DNA from: an uncultured delta proteobacterium | Lineage (GTDB): Bacteria; Desulfobacterota; Desulfobulbia; Desulfobulbales; Desulfocapsaceae | Reading direction: 5' to 3' | NCBI GenBank assembly: GCA_903901335.1 | Contig: CAIUQR010000138.1 | Span: 18,179 to 82,178, forward strand | DNA length: 64,000 nt | Part shown: one piece after another, positions 53,493 to 63,178 of the stretch | How the letters are laid out: each line of letters opens with the position of its first letter | How positions within the stretch are numbered: the stretch's first letter is position 1 | Position numbers and translations under genes: made by a program | The notes under the pieces: model-generated | Database searches by the model: none | What the model saw: the letters and a program-made list of their open reading frames with translations, nothing else | What the model was told of the DNA's origin: nothing

Positions 53493-55128
53493 AAAAGCCA
53501 GATATTATGTTCGGCTCCAGCAAATCCTGACATCCGCGTTCTTTATCCTGATCATCGTCCCGACATTGATCATTACCGGGGTGACCGCCTCCAGTTCCAG
53601 AAACGAGGCCATCGAGAAGATCAAAATTTCTGAGACATTGATGATCGAACACAGGAAAGATGTGATTAATCGATATTTGAGACGCCAGGAGGAACTGCTT
53701 GCGGTATTGGTGGGTTTATATCCTCTGGACTATCTGGGAAATCAAAAGAATCTGGATACTGTATTCACTGCTGTGAGTAAGAATGCTGACATTGTGGATC
53801 TGCATGTCATCAATGCGTCGGGTGAACAGTTTGCCTATGTCGGACCTTACAGGAACAGCCTCGCCGGCAAGAACTATAAGGATGCCCCTTGGTTCCAAGA
53901 GGTCCTGATCAGTGGCAGGCACATAAGCGATGTCTTTAAAGGGTACAGGGATATCCCGCATTTCGTGGTGGCTGTGACTGACCCGTTAAAAGAGTATGTG
54001 TTACGAGCGACGATCAATTCGGAGATCTTCAACAGTCTCCTGCATAATGCCCAGATCGGTCCCAGTGGAGATGCCTTTATCCTGAACCCTGCCGCAGAGT
54101 TCCAGACTCCCAGTCTGCAGGGGGTAAACAAGCTTCGGCCTTCGGAAAAAACACTTCTCGAACATCATGAAGGCACTTCGCTTGTCATGATCGATTCGTT
54201 CCTTTATGCAACAACCTGGATGAAAGATGGGCAATGGCTTCTGGTCATAAAATCCAGGATAGAGGATTCCCTGGGCAGCTATTATGAGAACCGGAATCGT
54301 AACCTGGTCATCATAGCGGTAACCTCGCTTGTGGCGCTGGTCGCAGCTGTTTTAATCAGTCATTTCATGGTTGTTATAATGGAAAAAGGTGATAGGGAAA
54401 GGGCAAATCTCAACCAGCAGATGGTGCAGATGGAGAAGATGGCCACTGTCGGTCGCCTGGCTGCAGGCATTGCCCATGAGATCAACAACCCGCTCCAACT
54501 GATTACCTCTCAGGCTGGTTGGATCCAGGAGTTGCTGGAAGAGGAAGAGCCGGAACAGTCGAAGAATCGGAATGAGTATCTGGATGCTGTGAAAAAAATC
54601 AAGCATCATGTCCACCGGGCCGGGACCGTCACGCATCGTCTTCTCGGTTTTTCAAAGAAGATGAGCAGTAAAAACACTATGGTCAATGTGAACGAGGTTA
54701 TCGAAGAAACGATGTCGTTTGTCGAGAATGAGGCCAGAAACAACAGCATCGAGATTCAGAGTAAGCTGGACCCCTCTCTCCCGTTGATCCTGACAGACAG
54801 TTCGCAGCTTCAGCAGGTGATTCTGAATATCCTGAACAATGCGATTGATGCGATGATCCAGAACGGGATTATCGAGGTTGTCACCAGAGCCGATAAGAAA
54901 AACCTTTATATGCAATTCTCTGATAGCGGGCCAGGAATCACCGAGGAAGTAATGAAACACATTTTCGATCCGTTCTTCACCACCAAGGCACCCGGAAAAG
55001 GGACCGGACTCGGGTTGTCAATCTGTTACGATATTATGCGGAAGTTGGGGGGACAGATCGAGGTCGGGAACCGGAAGGAGGGCGGTGCCGTTTTTGTCCT
55101 GACCTTGCCGGTTACCGGTACTGCTTAA
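53485..55128 (+). CDS. Membrane histidine kinase with Cache-type sensor domain
   Basis: A 547-residue kinase. Helix 1 is near residues 15-33 ([19 protein letters not shown]). A periplasmic double-Cache-like domain (about 35-270) has [40 protein letters not shown] and [20 protein letters not shown]. Helix 2 is near 275-295, followed by HisKA with His331 in [10 protein letters not shown], and HATPase boxes [16 protein letters not shown] and [13 protein letters not shown]. Such domains usually bind small organic ligands. The gene is 54 bases before a receiver and about 560 bases before the TauE permease. Confidence 0.92.
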   Translation: MNKKARYYVRLQQILTSAFFILIIVPTLIITGVTASSSRNEAIEKIKISETLMIEHRKDVINRYLRRQEELLAVLVGLYPLDYLGNQKNLDTVFTAVSKNADIVDLHVINASGEQFAYVGPYRNSLAGKNYKDAPWFQEVLISGRHISDVFKGYRDIPHFVVAVTDPLKEYVLRATINSEIFNSLLHNAQIGPSGDAFILNPAAEFQTPSLQGVNKLRPSEKTLLEHHEGTSLVMIDSFLYATTWMKDGQWLLVIKSRIEDSLGSYYENRNRNLVIIAVTSLVALVAAVLISHFMVVIMEKGDRERANLNQQMVQMEKMATVGRLAAGIAHEINNPLQLITSQAGWIQELLEEEEPEQSKNRNEYLDAVKKIKHHVHRAGTVTHRLLGFSKKMSSKNTMVNVNEVIEETMSFVENEARNNSIEIQSKLDPSLPLILTDSSQLQQVILNILNNAIDAMIQNGIIEVVTRADKKNLYMQFSDSGPGITEEVMKHIFDPFFTTKAPGKGTGLGLSICYDIMRKLGGQIEVGNRKEGGAVFVLTLPVTGTA

Positions 55129-55182
55129 AAGTTACGAAATGATAATCGATAACATGTAGATAAAATAAGAGGAGAAATAATT

Positions 55183-55611
55183 ATGGCACTTTTTGAGGTT
55201 CTCATCGTTGACGATGAGCAGGAATTTCGGGAAATGACCATCAAACGCTTGAATAAAAGGGATCTTCAGTGTTACGGCGCAGAGAGCGGCGAAGAGGCCT
55301 TGGAGTTGATTCAAATGAAAGAAATTGATGTGGTGCTGCTCGATGTGAAGATGCCGGGCATGGATGGGATAATGACTCTCCGAGAAATCAAGCGGGTGAA
55401 ACCGATGATCGAAGTGGTCATGCTTACCGGGCATGCGTCGGTGGAATCCGGAATCGACGGCATGAAACTGGGCGCTTTTGATTATTTGATGAAACCTATC
55501 GAGCTTGAACCCCTGGTTGTGAAATTGAAGGAAGCCTATAAGCAAAAGAAGGCCCATCAGGAAAAAATTGAGATGGCCCAGATTAATAAACATATGTCTA
55601 TGCCGGGGTGA
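55183..55611 (+). CDS. Receiver-only response regulator
   Basis: A 142-residue CheY-like receiver without output domain. It has VLIVDDEQEF, the phospho-acceptor in VVLLDVKMPGMDG, Thr in VVMLTGHASV, and Lys in DYLMKPIEL. The last 25 residues are a charged helix. It follows the Cache kinase, its probable phosphodonor, with an AGGAGAAA site, and precedes tauE. Because it cannot bind DNA, it may act on the permease module or pass phosphate on. Confidence 0.93.
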   Translation: MALFEVLIVDDEQEFREMTIKRLNKRDLQCYGAESGEEALELIQMKEIDVVLLDVKMPGMDGIMTLREIKRVKPMIEVVMLTGHASVESGIDGMKLGAFDYLMKPIELEPLVVKLKEAYKQKKAHQEKIEMAQINKHMSMPG

Positions 55612-55686
55612 TCTCGGAAAGGCAAGCAGCGTATATGTTTGTTTTGTTGATATTAAAGATTAATTTTATCAGAAAAGGAAAACGCT

Positions 55687-56964
55687 ATGAGCTATTGTAA
55701 AGATTTTTACCAGATGATGGTGAAAGGATCAGAGGCCCATGCCCGCTGGGAGTTGGAGATGTCAACCAACATCCTGGGAAGTCCCAAGAAGAGAGCGATC
55801 CTCTTCCTCCTCCTCCTCCCGATCATTATTGGCGGTGTCGCTATCGCTGCGGGAGATGGGCCGGGGCTTCCCAATGTACTCGGTGGCAAAAATGCCTATA
55901 TGCCATCGCACTACACCAACCTCATCTTTGTCGCCTCGATCTTTGTCGGGCTCTGTGCCGGTCTCATCACCGGCTGCATCGGCGCCGGCGGCGGATTCAT
56001 TATCGCCCCGGCCCTGATGAGCGCCGGTGTCAAGGGTATCCTGGCGGTCGGTACCGACCTCTTCCATATCTTCGCCAAGGCGATCATGGGCAGCGTCCTG
56101 CATCGGAAACTGGGCAACATCTCCGTCTCCCTGGCGGTGACCTTCCTGGTCGGTTCGCTTGTCGGTGCGACGCTTGGCGGCATGCTCAACAGGTATCTCT
56201 ACGATCTCAACCCGGTCCTGAGCGACCTGTTCATCACCACGGTTTATGTTTTTATCCTTGGCTTTCTCTCCTTCTATGCCCTGATGGATTATTTCAAGGC
56301 GAGAAAGGGCGATACGGCGCATTCCGAGCCTGGTGCGAGTGCAGGTGAAGCAATTCCACCCTTAGGGAAAAAGGTGCAATCCGTACATATTCCGCCGATG
56401 CTGACCTTCGATGAGGGTGTGACCCCCGGTGGCCGCAAGATCTCCGCGATCTTCCTGGTTCTGAGCGGCTTCATCGTTGGTATGGCTGCCTCCATCATGG
56501 GTGTCGGCGGTGGCTTCCTGACCTTCCCGATCTTTGTCTATGGTCTCGGTGTCTCCTCGATGACCACAGTTGGTACTGATATCTTTCAGATCGTCTTTAC
56601 CGCCGGCTACAGCGCGCTTAGCCAGTACGCCCTCTACGGTTTCGTCTTCTACACCCTGGCGATGGGCATGCTGATTGGTTCCTTGATTGGCGTGCAGGTC
56701 GGCTCGTTGGTGACCAAAGTTGTCCCGGGCATTAAGATTCGCCTCTTTTTTGCCCTGGCGGTAACGGCAGGCTTCATCAACCGTTTGTTTGCCCTGCCTG
56801 AAAAACTGGAGAGTCTGGGGTATATTAAAATCTCCAAAGAGATGGGTGGAACGCTGGGTACCGTTGGTAACAGCCTGTTCTTTCTCATCATCGGAATCTT
56901 CGCCATCTTTGTATTCTATTCATTTTTCAGCAATATTTCTAAATTGAAAACGGAGGGCAATTGA
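55687..56964 (+). CDS. TauE/SafE-family anion permease
   Basis: A 425-residue membrane protein. Each half carries a TauE/SafE repeat with a glycine-rich start (GLITGCIGAGGGFIIAPAL; GMAASIMGVGGGFLTFPIF) and the VGTDLF / VGTDIFQ segment. I count about nine hydrophobic helices. A cytoplasmic loop separates the halves (about 205-250). Family members export or import sulfite, sulfoacetate, taurine-derived or other organic anions. The close spacing to a kinase, receiver and PEP-synthase-like protein suggests regulated uptake or export. A 2-base gap leads to the next gene. Confidence 0.9.
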   Translation: MSYCKDFYQMMVKGSEAHARWELEMSTNILGSPKKRAILFLLLLPIIIGGVAIAAGDGPGLPNVLGGKNAYMPSHYTNLIFVASIFVGLCAGLITGCIGAGGGFIIAPALMSAGVKGILAVGTDLFHIFAKAIMGSVLHRKLGNISVSLAVTFLVGSLVGATLGGMLNRYLYDLNPVLSDLFITTVYVFILGFLSFYALMDYFKARKGDTAHSEPGASAGEAIPPLGKKVQSVHIPPMLTFDEGVTPGGRKISAIFLVLSGFIVGMAASIMGVGGGFLTFPIFVYGLGVSSMTTVGTDIFQIVFTAGYSALSQYALYGFVFYTLAMGMLIGSLIGVQVGSLVTKVVPGIKIRLFFALAVTAGFINRLFALPEKLESLGYIKISKEMGGTLGTVGNSLFFLIIGIFAIFVFYSFFSNISKLKTEGN

Positions 56965-56965
56965 T

Positions 56966-57655
56966 ATGAGTATGCAATCTAAATTAAAAGGCCGGGGCAT
57001 TTTTATGCTGATCGCATTTTTTATACTCCTGGTGGTCATCTTCACGCCGGTTTTCCCAGGAAAAGTGAATGGTCTTGATTATATGGATAACCTGTTCAAC
57101 ATGATTTCCAAGGGTTCATCCTATTTCATCCCCAAGGCCATGAAGGACAGTGAGAAGTTTGCAGGAAAGATGATTGATGTTAAGGTAGCAATGACCGATG
57201 ACAAGCAGGCCGTCGAAACAGCAAAACTCCTTGAGGTCAATGGAGCGCAGGCCAAAGTCACCGGCAAAGACCTGGTGGTCAAGGCCGATATGGGCCTGTT
57301 GATGAAGGGCAGTCTGGCCGATGCCGACCTCATGTTCAAGAACGATGGTAAACCGGTCGCCCAGAAATATGGCTATTCTGAAAAACAGGCCATGTTCAAC
57401 TGGCATACCCTGTTTAAGAAAATTGGCGCTGATCTTACCAAGCAGGAAAAATTCGACGATGCCAAACCATTTGCCAATGTCCAAAAAAAGGCACTGGAAC
57501 CAGCCTATAACTACTACGGCGTCGAAGCCAAAAAATGGAACGAAAATCTGGCCCTGATCATTTTCGCGCTGGCTTTTTATGTGTTCTATACCCTCTGGTA
57601 CGGCTTTGGTCTGATGTGGCTCTTTGAGGGACTGGGCCTGAAGATCGGACATTAA
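56966..57655 (+). CDS. Membrane protein paired with the TauE permease
   Basis: A 229-residue protein. Helix 1 is near 14-31 (FMLIAFFILLVVIFTPVF) and a hydrophobic hairpin is near the C-terminus (LALIIFALAFYVFYTLWYGF). Between them is a mostly soluble, probably periplasmic domain with lysine-rich beta strands (VKVAMTDDKQAVETAKLLEV). No known family recognised. It starts 1 base after the tauE stop with GGAGGG, so it is surely co-translated and may be a permease subunit. A terminator-like hairpin follows. Confidence 0.75.
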   Translation: MSMQSKLKGRGIFMLIAFFILLVVIFTPVFPGKVNGLDYMDNLFNMISKGSSYFIPKAMKDSEKFAGKMIDVKVAMTDDKQAVETAKLLEVNGAQAKVTGKDLVVKADMGLLMKGSLADADLMFKNDGKPVAQKYGYSEKQAMFNWHTLFKKIGADLTKQEKFDDAKPFANVQKKALEPAYNYYGVEAKKWNENLALIIFALAFYVFYTLWYGFGLMWLFEGLGLKIGH

Positions 57656-57679
57656 CCCGGTACGTTGTCGCTCATGATC

Positions 57680-57728
57680 GGCGGACTGTGGAGGGAGAGT
57701 TCTCCTGCCTGCAGTCCGCCTTTTTTTT
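57680..57728 (+). terminator. Intrinsic terminator/attenuator after the permease pair
   Basis: GGCGGACTG pairs with CAGTCCGCC, an inner GGAG/CTCC adds stability, and eight T residues follow. The next gene starts only 12 bases later, so this hairpin probably lowers but does not abolish its expression from the upstream promoter. Confidence 0.85.
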
Positions 57729-57739
57729 GAAGGACCTCT

Positions 57740-60331
57740 ATGCGCAGAATCATCTCTTTTTTTAAGAACTTATTGTTTTTCGACTCCTCTGACCAACCTG
57801 AACGGAGTCCTGAAGAGCTTCGCAGCATGTTCAGAAAGCGATACAGCAACTTCAGGGGTCTGCTCACCGCCAATAACAATGCCCTGCAGGCCATGGCGGA
57901 ACTGGAGAAAGCCTACTATGGCGGAGAGAGCTACAGGATGGCCTTTATCCGTTCGAAGATCACCACCATCTTAGTCAACGTCTACAAGATGATCCGCAAT
58001 CTCCTGGAGATGTCGGATGGCAGATATAAGGATCTTGAAACGATTTTTGAGAGAATCGGCCATGATCTCGACGAGATTATCGAAAAGAAACAGATTGTGA
58101 GTCAGGGAGAATTTATCCTGCCTCTAACTGAGGTCGACAGAAAGAAAAAGAAGGAGGCCGGCGAAAAGATGGCCAATCTCGGCGAGGTTGCGGCCATTCC
58201 CGGCCTTGCTGTACCGAAGGGATTTGTGGTGACGGCATCGGCTACCCGACATTTTCTGACCGCCGATCATATCGCAGATATCAATCGGCGCCTGCAGATT
58301 CTCGAACCTGATGATCTTGATGGTCTGTTTAAAACCTGTGAGGAGATCCGGAAGACCATTCAGGAAAGTCCTCTGCCCTCCGATCTTGAAGAATTGCTCC
58401 AAATGCATTATTCCCAGTTGGAAAAGGCCACCCATCCCGGCTGCCGGGTGGCCCTGCGTTCAAGCGCGCTTGGTGAAGATTCAGCTGGCATCTCCTTTGC
58501 AGGTCTCTATCGCACTGTCCTCGATGTGGAAAGGGACTCGCTTGCCGGCGCCTATAAGGAGATTATTGCCAGCAAATACGGGGCGAGGGCCATTGCCTAC
58601 CGACGCAAGCGGGGGTATCGGCACGAGGATGTCGAGATGTGTGTCGGCTGTCTGGCCATGGTCGATGCCCTGGTCAGTGGGGTGACCTATTCTAAGGATC
58701 CCGGAGAGGAAGAGAGTGAGGTGATTCGTATCAATGCTCTCTCGGGCATTGCTAAGGGTGTGGTTGACGGCACCAGGGTGACGGATCTTTTTCTTGTCAG
58801 CCGGGAGAAACCTCATGCGGTCGTCTACAGTGAAATGCGGCAGGGGCTAGATCATTCGGCCGATCAGTATGCCACCACCACTTCTCTCACCTACAGCCAG
58901 ATCAGAAAACTTGCCGAGGCAGCCCTTCTTCTCGAACATCATTTCGGTCAGCCTCAGGATATAGAGTGGTCGTTTGACCATCAGGGTGTGCTTCATATCC
59001 TGCAGAGCAGGCCGATGCTGACCAGCCATGCACTGGAGACCGAGGATACCGAAATCCCGGTGGTTCTGGATGATACTGGTGAAAAACCTTTTCTTTTCGG
59101 TGGGATATGTGCCAGTGCCGGAATCGCCTGCGGTGAGGTCTTCCGGGTCAATTCCACTGCAGAAATGCTGGCGTTTCCAAAAGGGGCGGTACTGGTGCTT
59201 GAACACCCGCTGCCTGAATGGGCACCGCTGTTAAGCCAGGCTGCTGCGGTGATTGCTGAAAGCGGCAGTGAGGCTGGGCACCTGGCTACCGTCTCGCGGG
59301 AATTCGGTATCCCTGCACTTTTCAGTCTCAACGATGCCATGGCAGGCCTGGTCAATGGCGAGACGATCACGGTCAGCGCCTCCGCCCGGGCTGTGTACCG
59401 GGGATGCAGGCAGGACCTTCTCCGCAAAAGGCCAGTCGTGAAAGACATCATGGCCGGCAGCCCGGTGCAGCGGATCCTGACCGAGGCCCTGCAGCATGTT
59501 ACGCCGCTCAATCTGAGTGACCCCACTTCGACGCAATTCAAATCGTCCTGGTGCGAGACCTTGCATGATATCACTCGCTTCTGCCACGAGAAGTCTGTTT
59601 CCGAGATGTTTAACTTCGGGCAGAAACACCATTTTGATCAGGGGACGGCCAAACGGCTGGTCGGCGATGTGCCGCTGGAATGGTGGGTCATTGATCTGGC
59701 TGATGGTTTCAGGCGGGGCACCGATGACCTGAGTAAAACGATACGCATTGAGAATATCGTTTCGGTACCGATGCTGGCAATCTGGAAGGGCATATCGGCC
59801 TTTCCCTGGGAGGGACCGCCGCCGGTCAGTATGCGGGGTTTTGGTTCTATTATCTTTCAATCGACTATGCGGCCCGAACTTGATCCGGCGGTCGCCTCCG
59901 CCCTGATCACTAAAAATTACTTTCTTATCTCGGAAAATTTCTGTAATCTCAGTGTACGTCTGGGCTATCATTATGCGATGATCGAGGCCTATATCAGTGA
60001 TCTCCTGACGGAGAGCTATGTGACCTTCCGCTTTAAAGGTGGTGCTGCGGATATGAGGCGCAAGGCGGTCCGGGCCAGGCTCCTGGGTGAAGTTCTTCAG
60101 CACTTTGACTTCCGGATCGAACTCCGGTCGGATTCTTTGCTGGCCAGGGTCAAAAAACAGTCGACGGAATATCTGGAGAAGCGTCTGCAGATTCTCGGCT
60201 ATCTGACCCTGCATGCCCGCCAGCTCGATATGGTTATGAACCGACCAAACGCAGTCGAACAGTATAAAGAGAAGTTTCTGACGGACATTGAGAAAATGCT
60301 GGCCCAGCCGTCAACTCCTCAGGTTGTTTAA
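57740..60331 (+). CDS. PEP-synthase-like protein lacking the PEP-binding barrel
   Basis: An 863-residue protein with a helical N-terminal region of about 130 residues. It is followed by a pyruvate-phosphate-dikinase ATP-grasp domain (about 150-430): VALRSSALGEDSAGISFAGL, ALVSGVTYSKDPGEEES, and IEWSFDHQGVLHILQSRPM. A swivelling phosphohistidine domain follows (about 450-560) with the His in ESGSEAGHLATVSREFGIP (His514). The C-terminal 300 residues do not show the PEP/pyruvate TIM barrel of PpsA or PpdK and are unassigned. It may phosphorylate another acceptor or regulate the neighbouring permease. It is preceded by an attenuator and followed by a receiver gene. Confidence 0.82.
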   Translation: MRRIISFFKNLLFFDSSDQPERSPEELRSMFRKRYSNFRGLLTANNNALQAMAELEKAYYGGESYRMAFIRSKITTILVNVYKMIRNLLEMSDGRYKDLETIFERIGHDLDEIIEKKQIVSQGEFILPLTEVDRKKKKEAGEKMANLGEVAAIPGLAVPKGFVVTASATRHFLTADHIADINRRLQILEPDDLDGLFKTCEEIRKTIQESPLPSDLEELLQMHYSQLEKATHPGCRVALRSSALGEDSAGISFAGLYRTVLDVERDSLAGAYKEIIASKYGARAIAYRRKRGYRHEDVEMCVGCLAMVDALVSGVTYSKDPGEEESEVIRINALSGIAKGVVDGTRVTDLFLVSREKPHAVVYSEMRQGLDHSADQYATTTSLTYSQIRKLAEAALLLEHHFGQPQDIEWSFDHQGVLHILQSRPMLTSHALETEDTEIPVVLDDTGEKPFLFGGICASAGIACGEVFRVNSTAEMLAFPKGAVLVLEHPLPEWAPLLSQAAAVIAESGSEAGHLATVSREFGIPALFSLNDAMAGLVNGETITVSASARAVYRGCRQDLLRKRPVVKDIMAGSPVQRILTEALQHVTPLNLSDPTSTQFKSSWCETLHDITRFCHEKSVSEMFNFGQKHHFDQGTAKRLVGDVPLEWWVIDLADGFRRGTDDLSKTIRIENIVSVPMLAIWKGISAFPWEGPPPVSMRGFGSIIFQSTMRPELDPAVASALITKNYFLISENFCNLSVRLGYHYAMIEAYISDLLTESYVTFRFKGGAADMRRKAVRARLLGEVLQHFDFRIELRSDSLLARVKKQSTEYLEKRLQILGYLTLHARQLDMVMNRPNAVEQYKEKFLTDIEKMLAQPSTPQVV

Positions 60332-60528
60332 ATTGTCAGGCTTGAATCTGTTAAGAAGAATGTAACTGTTCAGTATCTAGGGTTTTTATGAGTTTGAATC
60401 TGCGGATGTAAAATGGTCGGAATTGCTGGCGCGCAGAAGGCGTCATCCGTTGGTTATTAATTGCCAACAGACTATCCACCTGGGCAGGTACACTGGCCAC
60501 CCAACACCAACCCTTAGGGAGTTTGGAT

Positions 60529-60918
60529 ATGCAGGAGAAAAGCAAGGTACTGCTGGTAGATGACGAGGCTGATTTTCGTGAAATCATGGCGAAATTTTTT
60601 GCGCGACGAAAAATCGGCTGTGAGATCGCTAACGGTTGTATGGAAGCCCTGGACTGGCTTGGCAGAGACAGTTTTGATGTGGTGATCATGGATATCAGCA
60701 TGCCGGGGCTTGACGGGGTCGGGTGTATGGCTGAAATGAAAAAAATTCAACCGGAGTTGGAAATCATCATCCTGACCGGGCATGCCTCGATCAATGCCGG
60801 CTTGGTCGGTATGAAGAAAGGAGCTTTTGATTACTGCCTCAAGCCTATTGATTTTGACGAACTGCTGGAGAAGATTCTCCTTGCCCGTAAGAAGATCTCG
60901 GGACAGTTGAAGGAATGA
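60529..60918 (+). CDS. Second receiver-only response regulator
   Basis: A 129-residue CheY-like receiver. It has VLLVDDEADF, the phospho-acceptor in VVIMDISMPGLDG, EIIILTGHASI and DYCLKPIDF. It closely resembles the receiver at 55183-55611 (shared TGHAS, GMKxGAFDY, KPI), so the two are probably duplicates within the module. The ATG at 60529 with AGGGAG is preferred over the TTG at 60523. No output domain. Confidence 0.9.
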   Translation: MQEKSKVLLVDDEADFREIMAKFFARRKIGCEIANGCMEALDWLGRDSFDVVIMDISMPGLDGVGCMAEMKKIQPELEIIILTGHASINAGLVGMKKGAFDYCLKPIDFDELLEKILLARKKISGQLKE

Positions 60919-60931
60919 GTCCTACTCCCCC

Positions 60932-62353
60932 TTATGGTTCAATGATGATGGTTGGAAATAGACCTTTTTTTATACCCTCCGGATAGGGCTGGATGGTATT
61001 GAAAGAAATATTCTGATTTTTCTGGGCATGACCTTTCATGTCGCTGCCGTTGAAAAATGCGCCATTGGCCTGCAGGATATGTTCGATTCGATCCTTGAAT
61101 GCAGAGATGAACTGTGCCCCGCTGCCTTCAAAAAACAGACCGCCGATAGATGCACTTGAGTCGATAGCTGAGAATTCGTCAATCGATATGCTGTTGGTCT
61201 CCAGGTCCTTTTGATCCTTTATCATTCCCCAGACAAGACGCCCGGTCGGGATGGCCAATGCTTCCCTGGAATCGATTATCGTATGGGGCATGACGATGCA
61301 ATTGTCTCCGATACTCAATCTATTGTCAGGCCTGCCGCGCAGGAAGCTGTTGAAACCGACAAACACGTGTTTACCAAGATCAGCCTCGCAGATTTTGGCC
61401 CCATGGGCGGTTACGTTGCATCCTTCGAGCCTGGAGTTGATGATGAAACAGTTCTCCTGGGCGTTGGCGCCTTTCCCAAGCCATGAATTCTGGATGAAAG
61501 CCCGCTGAGAGACCAGGACATTTTCGCCGATATGTGTCTGGCCTTTGGTGACGGCATACCGATCTAAAGAGGCATTATTGGGCACCGGTATTGTATGCTC
61601 GATATTGACCATGTCGAAGACACGTTGGAAGGCCTCCTTGCGGTCCTCGATAAAATCCATAAACAGTCCCTGGGGAGGAGTTCCGGCAGTGAAATATATG
61701 TAGTCGTTCAATTGTTCAACAGGGTGCTGGTAGAAGAAATTGAATTTCCCCGGATTTCTAACCCAGATAGTTCCCGGCTGGATGTTGAGATGGCTTATCT
61801 CGCCGGCCTGGATGTAAGAAAAATTGCCGATCACACAGTCGCGCATGGTAGTCAGATCAACAGTTGCAAATACGCCCAGGAAACAGCCATTGGATGGCGA
61901 GCCATGGATGTTTGCATAATTCATCGCGATGGTATCGGTTATAAAGAATTTCTCCAAGGTCTCCGGGTCGTGGGAGTAGTTATGCACGAGGGTCTTGATG
62001 AGCAGGCTGTCCTGGATATCGATCTCCTCATTGTCGCTGACCGGCACCTCATAGTCCTGATAGCGAAAGAGGCTCCCCTTCTTTTTCAATTCGTCGCCTC
62101 TGATATCGCTTTTATACAGAAGGGAATTGGTTACCTTGCATCTGCCGAGAAAATAGCTGCCGGCCAGATTGGAACTTCTGAACTGGAAATTCAGGGGATG
62201 GTGGGGGGAAATTCCATAAAAGGCATAGAACTTGACCATCTGGACATAGGGGATGAGCTTCTGGACATAGGGGTTGACATCGAATTCGAGTTCGCGCAGA
62301 TTGATATTGACCCGCTGGATAATACGGTCATATAATTTTTCGATTTCTTTCAT
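60932..62353 (-). CDS. Hexapeptide-repeat (left-handed beta-helix) protein
   Basis: A 473-residue protein. An N-terminal region (MKEIEKLYDRIIQRVNINLR) is followed from about residue 90 by irregular hexapeptide-like turns (TDTIAMNYANIHG; MRDCVIGNFSYIQAGEISH; THIGENVLVSQRAFIQNSWL; GKGANAQENCFIINSRLEGC; HVFVGFNSFLRG; IGDNCIVMPHTIIDSREA). Such helices form trimeric acyl- or nucleotidyl-transferases or pure scaffolds. It is convergent with the second receiver gene (13-base gap) and lies downstream of a CBS gene. The substrate is unknown. Confidence 0.75.
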   Translation of the reverse strand: MKEIEKLYDRIIQRVNINLRELEFDVNPYVQKLIPYVQMVKFYAFYGISPHHPLNFQFRSSNLAGSYFLGRCKVTNSLLYKSDIRGDELKKKGSLFRYQDYEVPVSDNEEIDIQDSLLIKTLVHNYSHDPETLEKFFITDTIAMNYANIHGSPSNGCFLGVFATVDLTTMRDCVIGNFSYIQAGEISHLNIQPGTIWVRNPGKFNFFYQHPVEQLNDYIYFTAGTPPQGLFMDFIEDRKEAFQRVFDMVNIEHTIPVPNNASLDRYAVTKGQTHIGENVLVSQRAFIQNSWLGKGANAQENCFIINSRLEGCNVTAHGAKICEADLGKHVFVGFNSFLRGRPDNRLSIGDNCIVMPHTIIDSREALAIPTGRLVWGMIKDQKDLETNSISIDEFSAIDSSASIGGLFFEGSGAQFISAFKDRIEHILQANGAFFNGSDMKGHAQKNQNISFNTIQPYPEGIKKGLFPTIIIEP

Positions 62354-62362
62354 GCATTCCCC

Positions 62363-62923
62363 TTAGTTATGTGTTACCTTCAACATCGCATTGAGAACCG
62401 TCGAAAAAACGTCCGACAGTCTAAGCACTCCGACAAAGCGATCTTCCCGTGTTACCAGAAGCGATAAACGATTTTTCACGAACATCAAATGGGCCGCTGT
62501 ATCCAGAGATGTGTTCTCGTCCACGAATTCATTTTCGCCTATGGTCTTCATGAAGTCTTCCACGTTCATGTTCATTGTCTTGGGGTGGGTGTAAAAGTTT
62601 TCCAATGAGGTTGTTCTCAGCCGGTATTTTTCACGCATCTTGGAGATGAAGTTCGAACTGAACCCGAATTTACCCATCTCATCGATCTTGTCGGTATATG
62701 TATCCCTTGGGGAAAGAACTCTCAGGATATCCAACTGGCTGAGCTTGCCCAGGACCTTTTTGTTTTTGCCCATGATCAGTACCATCCAGTGGGGATAGAT
62801 GGCCCCGGAAAGCTCCTGTTTGGCATTCTCCAACGCAATAACAGCTTTGAAAAGAGAGGAACCTTCCGGAATAGTGGCATATTCTGAAATAGGCACCATC
62901 AGATCCTTGACGATATAATTCAT
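62363..62923 (-). CDS. CBS-domain protein
   Basis: A 186-residue protein with a pair of CBS domains: VKDLMVPISEYATIPEGSSL with VLIMGKNKKVLGKLSQLDIL, and VEDFMKTIGENEFVDENTSL with VTREDRFVGVLRLSDVF. CBS pairs bind adenine nucleotides. I use the ATG at 62923; the frame is open further upstream but lacks family sequence. It precedes the hexapeptide-repeat gene by 9 bases, so the two form a unit. Similar CBS proteins may sense energy charge for nearby transport. Confidence 0.85.
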   Translation of the reverse strand: MNYIVKDLMVPISEYATIPEGSSLFKAVIALENAKQELSGAIYPHWMVLIMGKNKKVLGKLSQLDILRVLSPRDTYTDKIDEMGKFGFSSNFISKMREKYRLRTTSLENFYTHPKTMNMNVEDFMKTIGENEFVDENTSLDTAAHLMFVKNRLSLLVTREDRFVGVLRLSDVFSTVLNAMLKVTHN

Positions 62924-63178
62924 AGCACAAGCCTCTGCAAAGTGATGGATATCATGGGTTGCCGCCTGAACGACTGTTGCAAAAAGCAACATATCATCCT
63001 GATATTATAAACGGAAAACAGTTTTTTGGATATCGAAAAATGGCGGTGCCGGTGTAATTACCGACAGGGTGAAGGCGAGGTGGCAACAGTAATCATCCGC
63101 CTGGATGTGTGCAGATGCAGGCGGATCTGGCCGGTTTGACGGAAAAGATTGACATCGGAGACAAAGTGGCGTCTCGGT

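Noticed and set aside
59231..60214. Long minus-strand frame opposite the PEP-synthase-like gene
   Set aside because: Mirror frame of a coding region with biased codon use; composition rich in Arg, Gln and His without motifs.
61595..62335. Plus-strand frame opposite the hexapeptide-repeat gene
   Set aside because: Shadow of the minus-strand gene; no independent ribosome site or motif.
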